From: CAVSIP01 sp963728075
GTDB lineage: Bacteria; Actinomycetota; Actinomycetes; JAFAQI01; DASSKL01
Length of the DNA stretch: 64,000 bases
NCBI GenBank assembly: GCA_963728075.1
Contig: CAVSIP010000001.1
Span: 558,001-622,000 of the forward strand
Reading direction: 5' to 3'
Shown one piece after another: positions 24,251 through 32,282 of the stretch; position 1 is the stretch's first letter; each line of letters starts with the position of its first letter. The translations under genes and the position numbers were made by a program. The notes beneath the pieces were generated by a model. The model saw nothing but the letters and a program-made list of their open reading frames with translations. It ran no database searches and had not been told where the DNA came from.

Positions 24251-25804
24251 ATGCGTGCGGAGTGGAGCGAGTCGGCACGAAGACGTGCGCTGGCGACCCT
24301 GCTCACGGTCCTGTTCCTGACCTTCCTCGACAACACGATCGTCGCGGTGACGCTCGCCGACATCCAGACCGGCCTGCATGCTGGTGTGACGTCGTTGCAG
24401 TGGGTTGTCAACGGCTACGCGCTCACCTTCGCCAGCCTGATGCTTGCCGGCGGCTGGCTGGGAGACCAGTACGGTCGCAAGCGGGTCATGCTGGGCGGGG
24501 TGCTGGTCTTCTGCGGGGGGTCGGTGCTGTCCGCGCTAGCACCGGACGTGCAGACGCTCGTCGCGGGCCGGGTCGTCATGGGTGTCGGGGCGGCTGCGTC
24601 CGAGCCGGGGACCCTGTCGATGATCCGCCAGGTCTACCCCGCGCGTCGCGCGCGGGCGCGGGCCCTCGGCGCATGGGCCGCGGTGTCGGGGTTCGCGCTG
24701 GCGCTCGGCCCGGTCGTGGGCGGCACGATCGTGGGAGTCTCCGGGTGGCGCGAGGTCTTCTGGTTCAACCTGGTGTTCGGTGCGGTCGCCTTCGCCGCCG
24801 CGGCGTTGACGCTGGACGAGAGCGCCGATCCCCAGGGGCACCGGATCGACCTGCCAGGGCTGGTGCTGGGCGCGGGTGCTCTCGCCGTCGCCATCTTCGC
24901 GGTGATCCAGGGGGAGGAGAGCGGCTACACCACCTGGTGGATCGTCGCGCTGCTCGCGGCGTCCCTGCTGCTCGGTGCGGCCTTCGTCGCCGTCGAGCGG
25001 CGCAGCGCGCACCCCGTCCTCGATCTGGGGTGCTTCCGGGAGTCGATGTTCGCAGGCGCGAACTTCGTCGCCTTCGCGACGTACTTCGGTGTGTTCGCCA
25101 TCTTCTTCTTCGTCGCGCTCTACCTGCAGGTCATCGCCGGGTTCACCGGCTACCGGGTGGCAGCGCAGTTCGTGCCGATGACCGTGGTGATGATCCTCGC
25201 CTCGTTGCTCACCGGGCCGTGGGTCGCCCGTGTGGGTGCCCGGCTGCCCATGACGCTGGGCTGCGTCATCGCCGGAGCCGGCCTGCTGGCGACCGACGCT
25301 GTGCTCGGCCCCGACGTCGGCTACGCCGCCCTCGCCTGGCCGCTCGCGGCCGTGGGTCTGGGGTTCGGGGTGGCGCTCGTCCCGGTGACCTCCACCGTGC
25401 TCTCGGTCGTCCCGGGCCGCCGATCGGGCATGGCGGCGTCGGCGACCAACACCAGCCGGGAGCTCGGCGCCGTCTTCGGGGTGGCGGTGCTCGGCGCCGT
25501 GGTGAACTCGCAGCTGACGTCGGACCTACGGCACCGCCTGCACGCGCTGGGCGTCCCGACCCAGTTCCAGTCCCTGGTCATCGACGCGATCAAGAGCGGC
25601 GGCGTGCCCAGTGGCGGCGCGAGCGCCGCCGCAGCCAACCCGGCCGCCGCCGGCCACGCCGGCCTGGTCCAGAAGGTGATCGACGCGGCATACCAGGCGT
25701 TCTACTCCGGGCTGCACATCGCCCTGCTGCTGTCCGCCGCGCTCATCCTCGCGGCTGCGCTCGTCGCCGTGCTGACGATCCGACGGCGTTCCCCCGCGAC
25801 CTAG
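24251..25804 (+). CDS. MFS exporter, DHA2 (EmrB/QacA) family
   Basis: 517 residues from ATG 24251 (MRAEWSESARRRALATLLTV). Fourteen hydrophobic segments are expected. The first segment, FLTFLDNTIVAVTLADIQ, carries the acidic motif D1 of DHA2 antiporters. Motif A is GGWLGDQYGRKRVMLGG and motif C is GPVVGGTIVGVSGWREVFWFN (in part). The protein exports drugs or hydrophobic metabolites in exchange for protons. A long Ala/Gly loop near residue 460 (GGVPSGGASAAAANPAAAG) precedes the last segment. It diverges from the NIPA-like gene, and its stop overlaps the P450 stop on the other strand by 4 bases. The substrate is unknown. Confidence 0.9.
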   Translation: MRAEWSESARRRALATLLTVLFLTFLDNTIVAVTLADIQTGLHAGVTSLQWVVNGYALTFASLMLAGGWLGDQYGRKRVMLGGVLVFCGGSVLSALAPDVQTLVAGRVVMGVGAAASEPGTLSMIRQVYPARRARARALGAWAAVSGFALALGPVVGGTIVGVSGWREVFWFNLVFGAVAFAAAALTLDESADPQGHRIDLPGLVLGAGALAVAIFAVIQGEESGYTTWWIVALLAASLLLGAAFVAVERRSAHPVLDLGCFRESMFAGANFVAFATYFGVFAIFFFVALYLQVIAGFTGYRVAAQFVPMTVVMILASLLTGPWVARVGARLPMTLGCVIAGAGLLATDAVLGPDVGYAALAWPLAAVGLGFGVALVPVTSTVLSVVPGRRSGMAASATNTSRELGAVFGVAVLGAVVNSQLTSDLRHRLHALGVPTQFQSLVIDAIKSGGVPSGGASAAAANPAAAGHAGLVQKVIDAAYQAFYSGLHIALLLSAALILAAALVAVLTIRRRSPAT

Positions 25805-27120
25805 GCAGGAACCGACGTACGCCGCCGGGCCGGGCCCGGTGCCACGGGCAGGCGGTCGTAGCCGTGCAGCGTGCTGGTCGGCCGGCGGTGGGGAGTGCCG
25901 CTGAGGGTCAGGTCGGGGAACCGTTCGAAGAGCACCCGCAGCGCCACCTCGCCCTCGATCCGGGCGAGCGCCGCCCCGAGGCAGAAGTGGATCCCGCTGG
26001 AGAAGGCGACGTGCTCGCGGGCGTTCTCCCGGTGGATGTCGAAGCGGTCGGGCCTCGGGAACACCTGCGGATCGCGGTTCGCACCACCCAGCAGGGTCGC
26101 GACCATGCCGCCCTTCGGGATCCGGGTGCCGAACAGGTCGAGCTCCTCCAGCGCCGCCCGGCCGGTGCTCTGGACGGGACTGTCATAGCGCAGGATCTCC
26201 TCGACCGCATTCGGCCAGAGCCCCGGGTCGGCCGTCAGCTCCGCGAGCTGCTCGGGATGCTCCAGGAGGACGACGACACCGTTGCCGATGAGGTTGACGG
26301 TGGTCTCGAACCCTGCTCCCAGCAGCAGCAGGGACGTGGCCATGAGCTCCTGCTCGTCGAGCCGGTCACCTTCGTCGACGAGGTTCACCAGCTGGCTGAG
26401 CATCGACCCGTCCGGCTGCCGGCGCAGCGTCCGGAAGTGCCCGGCGAACCAGGCATTGAGCCCCTCGAGGGCCTGCATGGCCTCGCGGTGCATCCGGTAC
26501 GGCAGCCCGATGTCGAGCGTCGGCGCGAGCGCCTCACCCCACGACAGGAACTGGCCGCGCATCTCCAGCGGGACGCCGAGGATCTCCGCGATCATCGTCA
26601 CGGGCAGCTGGCCCGCGTACTCCTCGGCCAGGTCGGCCCGGGGCCGGCCCTCGAGCCGGTCGAGCAGCTCGTGGGCCACCCCCTCGACCCGCGGCCGCAG
26701 CGCCTCGATCGCTCTCGGCGTGAACGCCCGCGACACGAGCTTGCGGTAGCGGGTGTGCGCCGGCGGGTTCACCGCCAGCATCGCCGGCGGCTCCACGGGA
26801 TGCTGGATGCCCTGGTCGGTGACGTCGAACAGCCAGCGGACCGGCTTGGGCAGATCGAGGGTGGTCGGGTCCGCGACGCCGAACCGGTTGTCGCGCAGGA
26901 CGCTGTGCACGATCTCGTGGTCGACGGTCACGTAGGCGAACCGGCCGGAGACCACCCGGCCCTGGGCGCGCAGCTGCTCGTACGCGGGGTACGGATCGGC
27001 CATCGTGTGCCGGTCGCGCATGAGGCTCGCCACGAGATCGCCCTGGCGCATCGCGCGCCACATCAGTGCACGTGCGCCGCCGTGCAGCAGCGCCCACCGG
27101 GCCGCGACCTTCAGGCTCAT
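25801..27120 (-). CDS. cytochrome P450
   Basis: 439 residues from ATG 27120 (MSLKVAARWAL), with an AAAGG-type site upstream. All diagnostic elements are intact: I-helix oxygen-binding GAGFETTVN, K-helix EEILR, meander PRPDRFD and the heme loop FSSGIHFCLGAALAR with the cysteine ligand. It is a soluble bacterial class I P450 that needs ferredoxin and reductase partners, none of which is encoded nearby. The gene diverges from the tmsA/tmsB-like pair across a 79-bp region holding a GTAAC-GAC-GTTAC operator, so a lipid or fatty-acid substrate is a reasonable guess. The subfamily (for example CYP107 or CYP125) cannot be assigned by eye. Confidence 0.95.
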   Translation of the reverse strand: MSLKVAARWALLHGGARALMWRAMRQGDLVASLMRDRHTMADPYPAYEQLRAQGRVVSGRFAYVTVDHEIVHSVLRDNRFGVADPTTLDLPKPVRWLFDVTDQGIQHPVEPPAMLAVNPPAHTRYRKLVSRAFTPRAIEALRPRVEGVAHELLDRLEGRPRADLAEEYAGQLPVTMIAEILGVPLEMRGQFLSWGEALAPTLDIGLPYRMHREAMQALEGLNAWFAGHFRTLRRQPDGSMLSQLVNLVDEGDRLDEQELMATSLLLLGAGFETTVNLIGNGVVVLLEHPEQLAELTADPGLWPNAVEEILRYDSPVQSTGRAALEELDLFGTRIPKGGMVATLLGGANRDPQVFPRPDRFDIHRENAREHVAFSSGIHFCLGAALARIEGEVALRVLFERFPDLTLSGTPHRRPTSTLHGYDRLPVAPGPARRRTSVPA

Positions 27121-27149
27121 GGGCTGACCTTTCCCTGGACGCGGGTTCA

Positions 27150-27162
27150 GTAACGACGTTAC
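27150..27162. promoter_or_regulatory. GTAAC-GAC-GTTAC operator between P450 and tmsA-like genes
   Basis: A perfect 5-3-5 dyad lies 30 bases upstream of the P450 start and 38 bases upstream of the tmsA-like start. Its core AAC-GAC-GTT is identical to that of the 35397 operator. A TetR-type repressor acting on both divergent promoters is likely, but the gene for it is not in the window. Confidence 0.5.
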
Positions 27163-27199
27163 GACCCCGCACCTGCTGGGAGCCACGGAGGTCCGGTGC

Positions 27200-28585
27200 T
27201 TGACTGGGCCCGTGACCGACACCGTCGTGGCCCCTGCGGCGTACCGCCAGTACGCCGCCGCCGTCGAGCGGCTCCGGGCGAGCCTGGCGGCCGCGGACCC
27301 CACCGCGCCCGTCCGCCTGGGCAAGCGCACGTCCAACCTGTTCCGCACGCGGTCCCAGGACCGGGTCGCGCGGCTGGACGTGACGGACTTCGACGGTGTG
27401 CTCGCGGTCGACCCGGTCGGGCGGACGGCAGACGTGCTGGGCATGACGACGTACGAGCACCTCGTCGCCGCGACGCTGCCGCACGGTCTCATGCCGCTGG
27501 TCGTCCCGCAGCTGAAGACCATCACGCTGGGCGGCGCGGTGACCGGTCTCGGCATCGAGTCCTCGTCGTTCCGGCATGGCCTGCCGCACGAGTCCGTGCT
27601 GGACATGGACGTGCTCACCGGTGCCGGCGAGGTGCTCACCGTGACCCCGGACGGCGAGCACGCGGAGCTGTTCCACGGCTTCCCGAACTCCTACGGCACG
27701 CTCGGCTACGCGCTGCGGCTGCGCATCGAGCTGATGCCCGTCCGGCCGTACGTGGCGCTCGAGCACCATCCCTTCCGGTCCGCGCCCGAGGCGTTCGCCG
27801 CGATGGCCGAGCTGTGCGAGCGCCGCGATGTCGACTTCGTCGACGGTGTGGCGTTCTCGCCCGAGGAGCAGTACGTCACCGTGGGGCGCTTCGTCGACGA
27901 TGCGCCGGCCACCAGCGACTACACCGGCCGGCAGGTCTACTACCGCTCGCTGCAGGAGCGCCGCACGGACCACCTCACCGTGCACGACTACATCTGGCGC
28001 TGGGACACCGACTGGTTCTGGTGCTCGGGGGCCTTCGGGGTGCAGCGTCCGCTCGTGCGCGCACTGTGGCCGAGGCGCTGGCTGCGGTCCGACGTCTACT
28101 GGAAGCTGGTCGCCCTGGAGAACCGTTACGGGGTGAAGCGGCGCTACGACCGCCTGCGCGGCCGGCCCGACCGCGAGCAGGTCATCCAGGACGTCGAGGT
28201 GCCGATCGACCGGGCGGCCGACTTCCTCGCCGCCTTCGACCGTGAGGTCGGCATGCGGCCGGTGTGGACCTGCCCCATGCGGCAGCGCGCCCCGGCCACC
28301 CGGTGGGACCTGTACGCGATGGACCCCCGCACCCTGTACGTGAACTTCGGGTTCTGGGGGACCGTGCCGCTGGCACCCGGCCAGGACCCGCACCACCACA
28401 ACCGCTACGTCGAGCGGCTGGTCGCCGAGCTCGGCGGGCGCAAGTCCCTCTACTCGACCGCCTACTACGACCGTGACGAGTTCGCCCGCCTCTACGGCGG
28501 GGAGACGTACAGCCGGCTCAAGAAGCACTACGACCCACGAGGACGGCTGCTCGACCTCTACGCCAAGTGCGTCGAAAGCCGCTGA
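27200..28585 (+). CDS. tmsA: FAD-binding oxidoreductase, TmsA/BfaA-like (10-methyl fatty acid formation)
   Basis: 461 residues. A TTG start at 27200 is chosen because GGAGG at 27187-27191 lies eight bases upstream; GTG 27212 is the alternative. The fold is VAO-type FAD-binding, close to delta24-sterol reductase (DHCR24): LKTITLGGAVTGLGIESSSFR, FHGFPNSYGTLGYALRL (in part) and a C-terminal RLYGGETYSRLKKHYDPRG. Immediately downstream is a cyclopropane-synthase-like methyltransferase. That pairing is known as tmsA-tmsB (bfaA-bfaB, Rv0449c-Rv0447c), which turns oleoyl phospholipid into 10-methylstearate: TmsB makes the 10-methylene intermediate and TmsA reduces it. The assignment rests on fold and context. 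Confidence 0.8.
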   Translation: MTGPVTDTVVAPAAYRQYAAAVERLRASLAAADPTAPVRLGKRTSNLFRTRSQDRVARLDVTDFDGVLAVDPVGRTADVLGMTTYEHLVAATLPHGLMPLVVPQLKTITLGGAVTGLGIESSSFRHGLPHESVLDMDVLTGAGEVLTVTPDGEHAELFHGFPNSYGTLGYALRLRIELMPVRPYVALEHHPFRSAPEAFAAMAELCERRDVDFVDGVAFSPEEQYVTVGRFVDDAPATSDYTGRQVYYRSLQERRTDHLTVHDYIWRWDTDWFWCSGAFGVQRPLVRALWPRRWLRSDVYWKLVALENRYGVKRRYDRLRGRPDREQVIQDVEVPIDRAADFLAAFDREVGMRPVWTCPMRQRAPATRWDLYAMDPRTLYVNFGFWGTVPLAPGQDPHHHNRYVERLVAELGGRKSLYSTAYYDRDEFARLYGGETYSRLKKHYDPRGRLLDLYAKCVESR

Positions 28586-28595
28586 GGAGGCCCCC

Positions 28596-29834
28596 ATGCA
28601 GCTCGCCGAGGTGTTCCACCGTGTGGTGTCCGGCCACGACGACGTGCGGGTGACCGCGTACGACGGCAGCCGCGCCGGCCGTCCCGACGCCCCGATCGGG
28701 GTGCACATCCGGTCGCCGCAGGCGCTGTCGCACCTGGTGCTCTCACCCGGTGAGCTCGGCCTCGCCCGCGCCTACATCGGCGGGGAGCTCGACCTCGACG
28801 GCGACATGTATGCCGCCATCAACCGGCTCTCGGAGGCCTCCACCCGGGCCCTGAGCTGGGGAGACAAGGCCGAGCTCGCGCGTACGGTCGGCGCCACGCT
28901 CGCGCGTCGCGCCCGGCGGCCGACCGAGGAGGTGCGGCTGCGGGGGCGGCGGCACTCCAAGCGTCGCGACGCCGAGGCGATCGCGCACCACTACGACGTG
29001 TCGAACCGGTTCTACGAGTGGGTGCTGGGCCCGTCCATGGCGTACACGTGCGCCGTGTTCCCCACCGCGGAGTCGACGCTCGAGCAGGCCCAGTTCGCCA
29101 AGCACGACCTCGTCGCGCGCAAGCTGGACCTGCGGCCCGGCATGCGCCTGCTCGACGTCGGGTGCGGCTGGGGCGGGATGGTGCTCCACGCGGCGCAGCA
29201 CTACGGCGTACGCGCGCTGGGCGTCACGCTGTCGCGGCAGCAGGCCGAGTGGGCCGCCAAGGCGATCGCCGAGGCCGGGCTGTCGGACGTCGCCGAGGTG
29301 CGCTTCATGGACTACCGCGACGTCGACGAGGGGCAGTTCGACGCGATCAGCTCCATCGGCCTCACCGAGCACATCGGTGAGAAGCAGCTGCCGTCGTACT
29401 TCCGGCACCTCTACGACCGGCTGCACCCCCACGGCCGGCTGCTCAACCACTGCATCATGCGCCCGACGACCAGCGAGCCGATCCGCCAGACCAAGGGCTT
29501 CATCAACCGGTACGTGTTCCCGGACGGCGAGCTGATGGGTCTGGGCCACATCGTGTCGGTGATGCAGAACACCGGGTTCGAGGTACGCCACGAGGAGAAC
29601 CTGCGTGAGCACTACGCGATGACGTTGCGGGAGTGGTGCGCCAACCTCGACGCGCACTGGGACGACGCCGTCGCGGAGGTCGGCGAGGGCAAGGCCCGCG
29701 TATGGCGGCTGTACCTGGCGGCCTCGCGGTTCGGCTTCGACCGCAACCGGATCCAGCTGCACCAGGTGCTGGGGATCAAGCCGGACGCGCGCGGGGGAGC
29801 GGAGTACCCGCTGCGGCACGACTTCGGTGCCTGA
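28596..29834 (+). CDS. tmsB: SAM-dependent CFA-synthase-like methyltransferase, TmsB/UfaA1-like
   Basis: 412 residues, starting at ATG 28596 behind TGAGGAGG that contains the stop of the preceding gene. The N-terminal 130 residues are the lipid-facing domain of CFA synthases (HLVLSPGELGLARAYIGGEL). The methyltransferase domain has RLLDVGCGWGGMVLHAA for SAM binding, IAHHYDVSNRFYEWVLG before it and SIGLTEHIGEK with the active-site glutamate-histidine pair. It should methylate the double bond of an oleoyl chain in membrane phospholipid, giving the 10-methylene precursor of tuberculostearic acid. A simple cyclopropane synthase is the alternative, but the coupled TmsA-like reductase favours 10-methylation. 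Confidence 0.82.
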   Translation: MQLAEVFHRVVSGHDDVRVTAYDGSRAGRPDAPIGVHIRSPQALSHLVLSPGELGLARAYIGGELDLDGDMYAAINRLSEASTRALSWGDKAELARTVGATLARRARRPTEEVRLRGRRHSKRRDAEAIAHHYDVSNRFYEWVLGPSMAYTCAVFPTAESTLEQAQFAKHDLVARKLDLRPGMRLLDVGCGWGGMVLHAAQHYGVRALGVTLSRQQAEWAAKAIAEAGLSDVAEVRFMDYRDVDEGQFDAISSIGLTEHIGEKQLPSYFRHLYDRLHPHGRLLNHCIMRPTTSEPIRQTKGFINRYVFPDGELMGLGHIVSVMQNTGFEVRHEENLREHYAMTLREWCANLDAHWDDAVAEVGEGKARVWRLYLAASRFGFDRNRIQLHQVLGIKPDARGGAEYPLRHDFGA

Positions 29835-29858
29835 CGGCTCGTCGTCGGGGGCCCGTCG

Positions 29859-30620
29859 TTGACCGTCGAGCTGCGCTACGCGACCCCGCACGTCGCCGTC
29901 GTCACCCTCGACAACCCGCCGGCCAACACGCTCGACGCGGCGAGCCGCCACCGGTTCGCCGGGGCGCTGGACGAGCTCGGGGCCAACCTCGACGTGCGCT
30001 GCGTCGTCGTGACGGGCGCGGGCCGGGCGTTCACGGCCGGGGCCGACCTGCGCGACGAGATGGCCATGCCGGGCGAGGCGGTCGGGGAGTTCCTCGCGGA
30101 GTTCGACCGCATCCTGCTGGGACTGGAGTCGTTCCGCGCCCCCGTCATCGCGGCCGTGAACGGGCCGGCGGTGGGCGGCGGCTTCGAGCTCGCGATGGCC
30201 TGCGACATCCGGGTCGCCTCGAGCGAGGCGTTCTTCGTGGCTGCGGGGGTGAACGTCGGGCTGGTCGCCAACTTCTGGCGGCTACCCCGGATCACCGGGC
30301 TCGGGCCGGCCAAGGAGATCCTGCTGACCGGTGGACGGTGCCGCGCCGAGCAGGCCCTGGCATGGGGACTGGTCACCGAGGTGCACCCGCCGGAGCGCCT
30401 GCTCCCGGCCGCCCTGGAGAAGGCCGAGCGCATCGCGTCCCGGGCGCCGCTGTCGGTCGAGGCGACCAAGGAGTGCGTCAACCTCGCGCTCGACGTCGAC
30501 GAGCGTGAGGCAGGCCGGATGCAGGTCGAGCGGTTCGCCCGGCTGCTGGCGACGGAGGACCATCGGGAGGCGCTGCGGGCGTTCTTCGGCAAGCGCGCGG
30601 GTGAGTTCAGGCGGCGTTAG
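29859..30620 (+). CDS. crotonase-family protein lacking one catalytic glutamate
   Basis: 253 residues with a TTG start at 29859; no better start is seen. The crotonase fold is clear: FTAGADLRDEM forms the oxyanion hole and GPAVGGGFELAMACD the central helix with the first catalytic glutamate. Where enoyl-CoA hydratases have QPE before LG-PG-GG, this protein reads AAGVNVGLVANFWRLPR, so the second catalytic glutamate is missing and the loop is short. Ordinary hydration is therefore unlikely; isomerase, thioesterase or decarboxylase chemistry is possible. It follows the tmsB-like gene by 24 bases and may belong to that operon. Confidence 0.82.
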   Translation: MTVELRYATPHVAVVTLDNPPANTLDAASRHRFAGALDELGANLDVRCVVVTGAGRAFTAGADLRDEMAMPGEAVGEFLAEFDRILLGLESFRAPVIAAVNGPAVGGGFELAMACDIRVASSEAFFVAAGVNVGLVANFWRLPRITGLGPAKEILLTGGRCRAEQALAWGLVTEVHPPERLLPAALEKAERIASRAPLSVEATKECVNLALDVDEREAGRMQVERFARLLATEDHREALRAFFGKRAGEFRRR

Positions 30621-30638
30621 CCGCGGCCATCCGCTGGT

Positions 30639-32141
30639 CTACTTGAAGACGAGCGTGCCGTCCTCCAGGTCCGCCTGCGGCAGGATCTCCTTCTCGACCG
30701 CGTACTCGTGCAGCAGCCGCCACGGCTCGCGGTCGCCCTGCTTCGGCATCCGGTGCAGCGACCGGGTGAGGTAGCCGGGGTTGAAGTTCTGCGGGTCGAC
30801 CCACGGGCCGAGCGGCATGTCGGCGTCCTCGTCGCGCAGCGCGGGGACGACCATGGTCGCGCCGCGCTCGTCCATGTGCGCCAGCAGCCGGCAGACGAAC
30901 TCGCTGATCAGGTCGGCGCGCAGCGTCCAGCTGGCGCGGAAGTACCCGAACACGTACGCGAGGTTCGGGATGCCGGTGAACATGATCCCGCGGTAGGTGA
31001 CCGTGTCGGCGAAGGTGAGCGGCTGTTCGTCGATGCTGACGTCGATCTCGCCGAGCACGGAGAGGTTGAAGCCGGTGGCGGTGATGATGATGTCCGCCTC
31101 GAGCTCCTCGCCGGATGTCGTCCGGATGCCGCTCTCGGTGAACCGGTCGATGGTGTCGGTCACCACCGATACCTTGCCCTCGCGCACCTTCTCGAACAGG
31201 TCGCCGCCGGGAAGCACGGCGATACGCTGCTGCCACGGCCGGTACGGGGGGTTGAAGTGCCGGTCGATGTCGAAGCCCTCGGGCAGCAGCGGCCGGATCT
31301 GGTCCAGCAGCATCTGCCGGACCTCTTCCGGGTACTCGACGCAGGCCTTGGTGATCCGGTCGCTCTCGAGGACGATCTTGCGCCGGACGATCTCGTGGGT
31401 CCACTCGTCGGGGATATCGAGCTCGCGCAGCGTCTCGGCCAGCTCGTTGACGTTCGGCCGGACGAAGAAGAACGTCGGTGTGCGCTGCAGCATCGTCACG
31501 TGCGCGGCGTCGTCCGCCATCGCGGGGATCAGCGTCGCCGCGGTGGCGCCCGAGCCGATGACCACCACTCGCTTGCCGGCGTAGTCGAGGTCGGCCGGCC
31601 ACTTCTGCGGGTGGACGACGCGGCCCTGGAAGTCCGCCATCCCCTCCCACTCCGGGGTGTACGGGCCGTCGTGCTGGTAGTAGCCCTGGCACATCCACAG
31701 GAAGTTGCAGGTGAAGGACAGCTCCGCACCGGTGTCGAGCCGGGTGACCCGAAGCGTCCACAGCCGGGTGTCGGTGTCCCAGCTCGCGGACACGATGCGG
31801 TGGTTGTAGTGGATGTAGCGGTCGAGGCTGTTCTCCTCGATGACCTCGCCGAGGTAGTTCAGGATCTCCTCGGCGGTCGCGATCGGGTGGCCCTTCCACG
31901 GCTTGAACTTGTAGCCGAAGGTGAACAGGTCGCTGTCCGAGCGCGTACCGGGGTAGCGGTGGGTCCACCAGGTGCCGCCGTACGTCTCCTGGGCCTCGAG
32001 GATCGTGAAGGTCGTCCCGGGCCGCTCGTGGAGCAGGTGCCACGCGGCCCCGAGACCGGAGATGCCGGCGCCGACGATCAGTACGTCGACGTGCTGCACG
32101 TCCGGGTCTGTCGTGGTCTGCGCCACCTGCGTCTGCGGCAT
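30639..32141 (-). CDS. type I Baeyer-Villiger (flavin-containing) monooxygenase
   Basis: 500 residues from ATG 32141 (MPQTQVAQTTTDP). Its first Rossmann motif is VGAGISGLGAAW for FAD and the second is GSGATAATLIPAMA for NADPH. Between them FQGRVVHPQKWP matches the type I BVMO fingerprint FxGxxxHxxxWP exactly. The enzyme inserts one oxygen next to a ketone carbonyl to give an ester or lactone; EtaA-like members also oxidise sulfides and thioamide drugs. Upstream on the same strand are an acyl-CoA ligase and a carboxylesterase, giving a logical ketone degradation set. The 142-bp leader has several strong dyads. The substrate cannot be fixed from sequence. Confidence 0.93.
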   Translation of the reverse strand: MPQTQVAQTTTDPDVQHVDVLIVGAGISGLGAAWHLLHERPGTTFTILEAQETYGGTWWTHRYPGTRSDSDLFTFGYKFKPWKGHPIATAEEILNYLGEVIEENSLDRYIHYNHRIVSASWDTDTRLWTLRVTRLDTGAELSFTCNFLWMCQGYYQHDGPYTPEWEGMADFQGRVVHPQKWPADLDYAGKRVVVIGSGATAATLIPAMADDAAHVTMLQRTPTFFFVRPNVNELAETLRELDIPDEWTHEIVRRKIVLESDRITKACVEYPEEVRQMLLDQIRPLLPEGFDIDRHFNPPYRPWQQRIAVLPGGDLFEKVREGKVSVVTDTIDRFTESGIRTTSGEELEADIIITATGFNLSVLGEIDVSIDEQPLTFADTVTYRGIMFTGIPNLAYVFGYFRASWTLRADLISEFVCRLLAHMDERGATMVVPALRDEDADMPLGPWVDPQNFNPGYLTRSLHRMPKQGDREPWRLLHEYAVEKEILPQADLEDGTLVFK

Positions 32142-32167
32142 TCCTCCGCCCTCCGCGTCCGTCCGGT

Positions 32168-32251
32168 GTGACCTGGGCCACGTACGTGGTCGTTGCCCGC
32201 AACGTACACAGGTCACGGGAGAAAATCTGGGTAAGTCCGAATGAGATTCGG
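32168..32251 (-). promoter_or_regulatory. dyad-rich leader of the BVMO gene
   Basis: This leader between the ligase stop and the BVMO start holds four dyads. They are GTGACCTG...CAGGTCAC (32168-32175 with 32209-32216), the 12-bp palindrome CCACGTACGTGG (32178-32189), CGTTGC-CC-GCAACG (32191-32204) and CCGAAT-GAG-ATTCGG (32237-32251). The last overlaps a TTGACC that could be a -35 element for the BVMO gene. Such density suggests an operator cluster, or a structured leader RNA, allowing control separate from the upstream genes. Confidence 0.45.
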
Positions 32252-32282
32252 TCAACAACCGGGGCCTGCGAGGGGCCGCGGG

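Noticed and set aside
25570..25680. A gene break in the MFS exporter, suggested by its long Ala/Gly stretch
   Set aside because: The frame is continuous and the final transmembrane segment follows. Low-complexity loops before the last helix occur in other DHA2 exporters.
32168..32176. TGTGACCTG in the BVMO leader as a second CRP site
   Set aside because: Only half of the consensus is present; the other half-site at correct spacing (TCACA) is missing.
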